Origin: Holacanthus passer
Lineage: Eukaryota > Chordata > Actinopteri > Pomacanthidae
NCBI GenBank assembly: GCA_025331565.1
Contig: JAFREQ010000093.1
Location: 2,161,001 to 2,225,000 of the forward strand
Direction: 5' to 3'
Length of the DNA: 64,000 bases
Below are positions 62,132-64,000 of this stretch, piece by piece (positions within the stretch are counted from its first letter, which is position 1; each line of letters begins with the position of its first letter). A model generated the notes under the pieces. That model did no database searches. It saw only the letters and a list, made by a program, of their open reading frames with translations, and was not told the DNA's origin. A program made the translations under genes and the position numbers.

Positions 62132-62664
62132 TCATACAGGAGTGGTGCGTCGGTTGGCGGTGTTGCTGTGGCCGCCCGAGTCTTTCAGGTCCTTCTGGAT
62201 GCAGTTGTGGACCTGCAGGAAGTTGTGGTCCCTCTCCGTGGAGTTATAGGTGGCTGTCGGGGTGCCCGTTTGGCCCTTGGGCAGCGTGTACATGGACAGC
62301 TCCGTGGAGGGCAGCGTCCCGAAGGCCTTCAGGCCCACCGGCGATGCCTCGCGGGAGTGCGAGGGATCCGTGGAGCGGGACGAAGAGCGTGAGCGGCGTC
62401 GATAGCGGTAGCGGTAGCTGGGGATGCGCGTGATGGCCGCACCTTGGAGGTAGTCGGCGGCCCGCGCCCCCACGCGCAGCTCCCGATGGCGGTCGATGAA
62501 CATGTGCACGGCCAGCACGCCCACCATTTCGGCCATGATGAAGGAGAGGGCGCCGAAGTAGAAGGACCAGCCGTAGGAGTAGCTGTTCTTCTTGGAGTCA
62601 CTCTTGGAAGGGTCCCCAGCGTTGGCTGATATGTAGACAATTATTCCTATGATGTTGCTCAGGC
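62132..62664 (-). CDS. cacng2: CACNG2 (stargazin/TARP gamma-2), last coding exon, partial gene
   Basis: Stargazin is a four-pass auxiliary subunit that carries AMPA receptors to synapses and binds PSD-95. The 533 bp exon starts at acceptor TCGTCCCAG (after 62664), finishes a split Gly codon and encodes 176 further residues to TGA. It covers LSNIIGIIVYISANAG (end of the TM3 region), TM4 (WSFYFGALSFIMAEMVGVLA...HMFIDRH), the Arg/Ser-rich phosphorylation region RRRSRSSSRSTDPSHSR, and the tail FLQVHNCIQKDLKD ... SNTANRRTTPV. The C-terminal TTPV is the class I PDZ ligand. It aligns with roughly residues 149-323 of the 323-residue human protein and is slightly different near YTLPKGQTGTPTATYNS. Exons 1-3 lie beyond the right edge. 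The RRTTPV end and SRSSSRST region favour CACNG2 over CACNG3/4/8. Transcribed toward IFT27. Confidence 0.95.
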
Positions 62665-64000
62665 CTGGGACGAGGAAAGAGGGAGAGAGATGAGCTCGAA
62701 ACTAAAATACAGCCAAACTGTTACTCAAGTAGGCCCACACACGAAACAACCAAACTCATCACGGTTATTATCTTTGTCAGCTGAAGAAAACACAATGTAA
62801 AAATGGTTCACTGATCAAACTTTTTTCATAGAGAGATTTCTCATTTTTCATTGCCTCAGAAAACAGAATCACAAGCTTTATCAAGTTAATAAAACTAAGA
62901 ATGAATGTTGTGTTATTCTTTGTGATTCTTCACATCAGTCTAAGAGTTTTCCTCCTGTGATCATCGTGCACAACTCCCATGTCTCTAGGGCTGATCCAGT
63001 CACTGGGATCCACCACTCATTTTGTTTCTTATTAAACCACAGAAAGCTGAGTAAGGTAACTCTGAAGTGAGGCAGCAGCCAGATGCTTCCAGACTTCATG
63101 TCTGAATTAAAGCAAATCAAATCCACGTAAATTGAGCTAAGCAGCATTGTATTTAAACTGTTAACTGTTATACCGACTGACAGAAAATAAACTGCTCACA
63201 AAAGCTGAAACCAAAGACAAAGAGTCGATTCTCCATCTTTCAAGTTACAGTTTCCTTGTTTATTGTGACGGCCTTATTCTTCTTGTTCTACTCTGTTTTT
63301 CCCACAGCTCTCGCTCCCTCTTTGAGATGCGAACTGGGGCAGATTCAACCTTACATTTATTTCCTATATTTGAGTATCTTCCTCCTCAGCGCTTCCTCCG
63401 GCTATGTTCAAATTCACAGCCACTCTCTCTCTCATCTGTCTCACCTTTTCTCTCCACCTCTCTTTCCTGTTCTCCCTCCACCTTTTTTGATCATACGTTC
63501 CTCTCGTCATACATCGTCAGAAATAGACGCGTGGACGGACAGAGGAAAGGACAAATATACAGATAAAGACTGTACGAAGACACCGTAAAGCGGACTGAGG
63601 TGTGAGGCCTGCGAGGGCCTGATTGAGATGGATCAGAGCAGGAGAGTATCAGGGACACCTTATTTTTAGAGTGTAATCCCAGTGGCCTCCTCTTAGCCTA
63701 GCAACAGGGCGAGAGAGACAGACACAGCGAGAAAGAGTGAGAGAAACAGAGAGAACTGCATCTCTCACTTCTGACTTGGAGGGGAACTAGTTATCTAGCG
63801 CAGCACAGTAGGCCATGGCCTAGAACCAGAGTACAAACACACACACATGCATGCACACACACACACAGAAACGCACAAACGCTCTGGCAAAATGGCAACC
63901 TGCGCTATCTTTGTCTCCCTGGCTCCGTCCTCAGGCCATTGTTGCACGCACGTCAAACGCTACGCAACGCATCACCTGGTGGTCAGCGAGCGCCGTCGTG
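62665..64000 (-). other. cacng2: CACNG2 intron 3 (partial)
   Basis: No preceding CACNG2 exon could be found before the window ends, so this is the 3' part of intron 3. CT-rich at 63410-63490, GA-rich at 63700-63760 and a CA array at about 63838-63866. Confidence 0.7.

Overview
This is nuclear DNA from a vertebrate, almost certainly a ray-finned (teleost) fish. There are no long bacterial-style ORFs. Every recognisable gene is split into short exons with GT-AG introns, and the exon structure and protein lengths match human genes. The non-coding DNA is full of CA/GT and GA microsatellites and of short dispersed repeats typical of fish genomes. No bacterial, viral, CRISPR or rRNA feature was seen.

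Layout, left to right: (1) 1-5577 is non-coding flank downstream of TAB1, with repeats. (2) 5578-20876, minus strand, is a complete 11-exon TAB1 gene (506 aa), the pseudophosphatase-fold activator of the kinase TAK1. (3) 20877 to about 22240 is the TAB1 upstream region. (4) 24184-45399, minus strand, is a complete synaptogyrin-1 gene (SYNGR1). It has four constitutive or 1a exons (233 aa) plus an alternative terminal coding exon that gives a 1b-type isoform (195 aa). Intron 1 is 15.9 kb and full of repeats. (5) 45400-46511 is a divergent promoter region shared by SYNGR1 and IFT27. (6) 46512-53827, plus strand, is a complete 7-exon IFT27 (RABL4) gene (188 aa), a Rab-like GTPase of the ciliary IFT-B complex, with a clear poly(A) signal at 54028. 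(7) About 54050-60400 is intergenic and contains a roughly 290 bp GA-rich microsatellite. (8) 62132-62664, minus strand, is the last coding exon of CACNG2 (stargazin, a TARP). Its other exons lie beyond the right edge, and a long AT-rich 3' UTR probably lies to the left of the stop.

The four genes do not form one pathway: TAB1 acts in inflammatory and TGF-beta kinase signalling, SYNGR1 in synaptic vesicles, IFT27 in cilia, and CACNG2 in AMPA-receptor trafficking. They reflect conserved synteny, because the human orthologues all map to 22q12-q13. I found no convincing new biological system. The points most worth checking are donor-like tandem repeats beside TAB1 exon 10, a duplicated block flanking that exon, long pyrimidine tracts before many TAB1 acceptors, RFX X-box-like sites around and inside IFT27, and several inverted-repeat elements.
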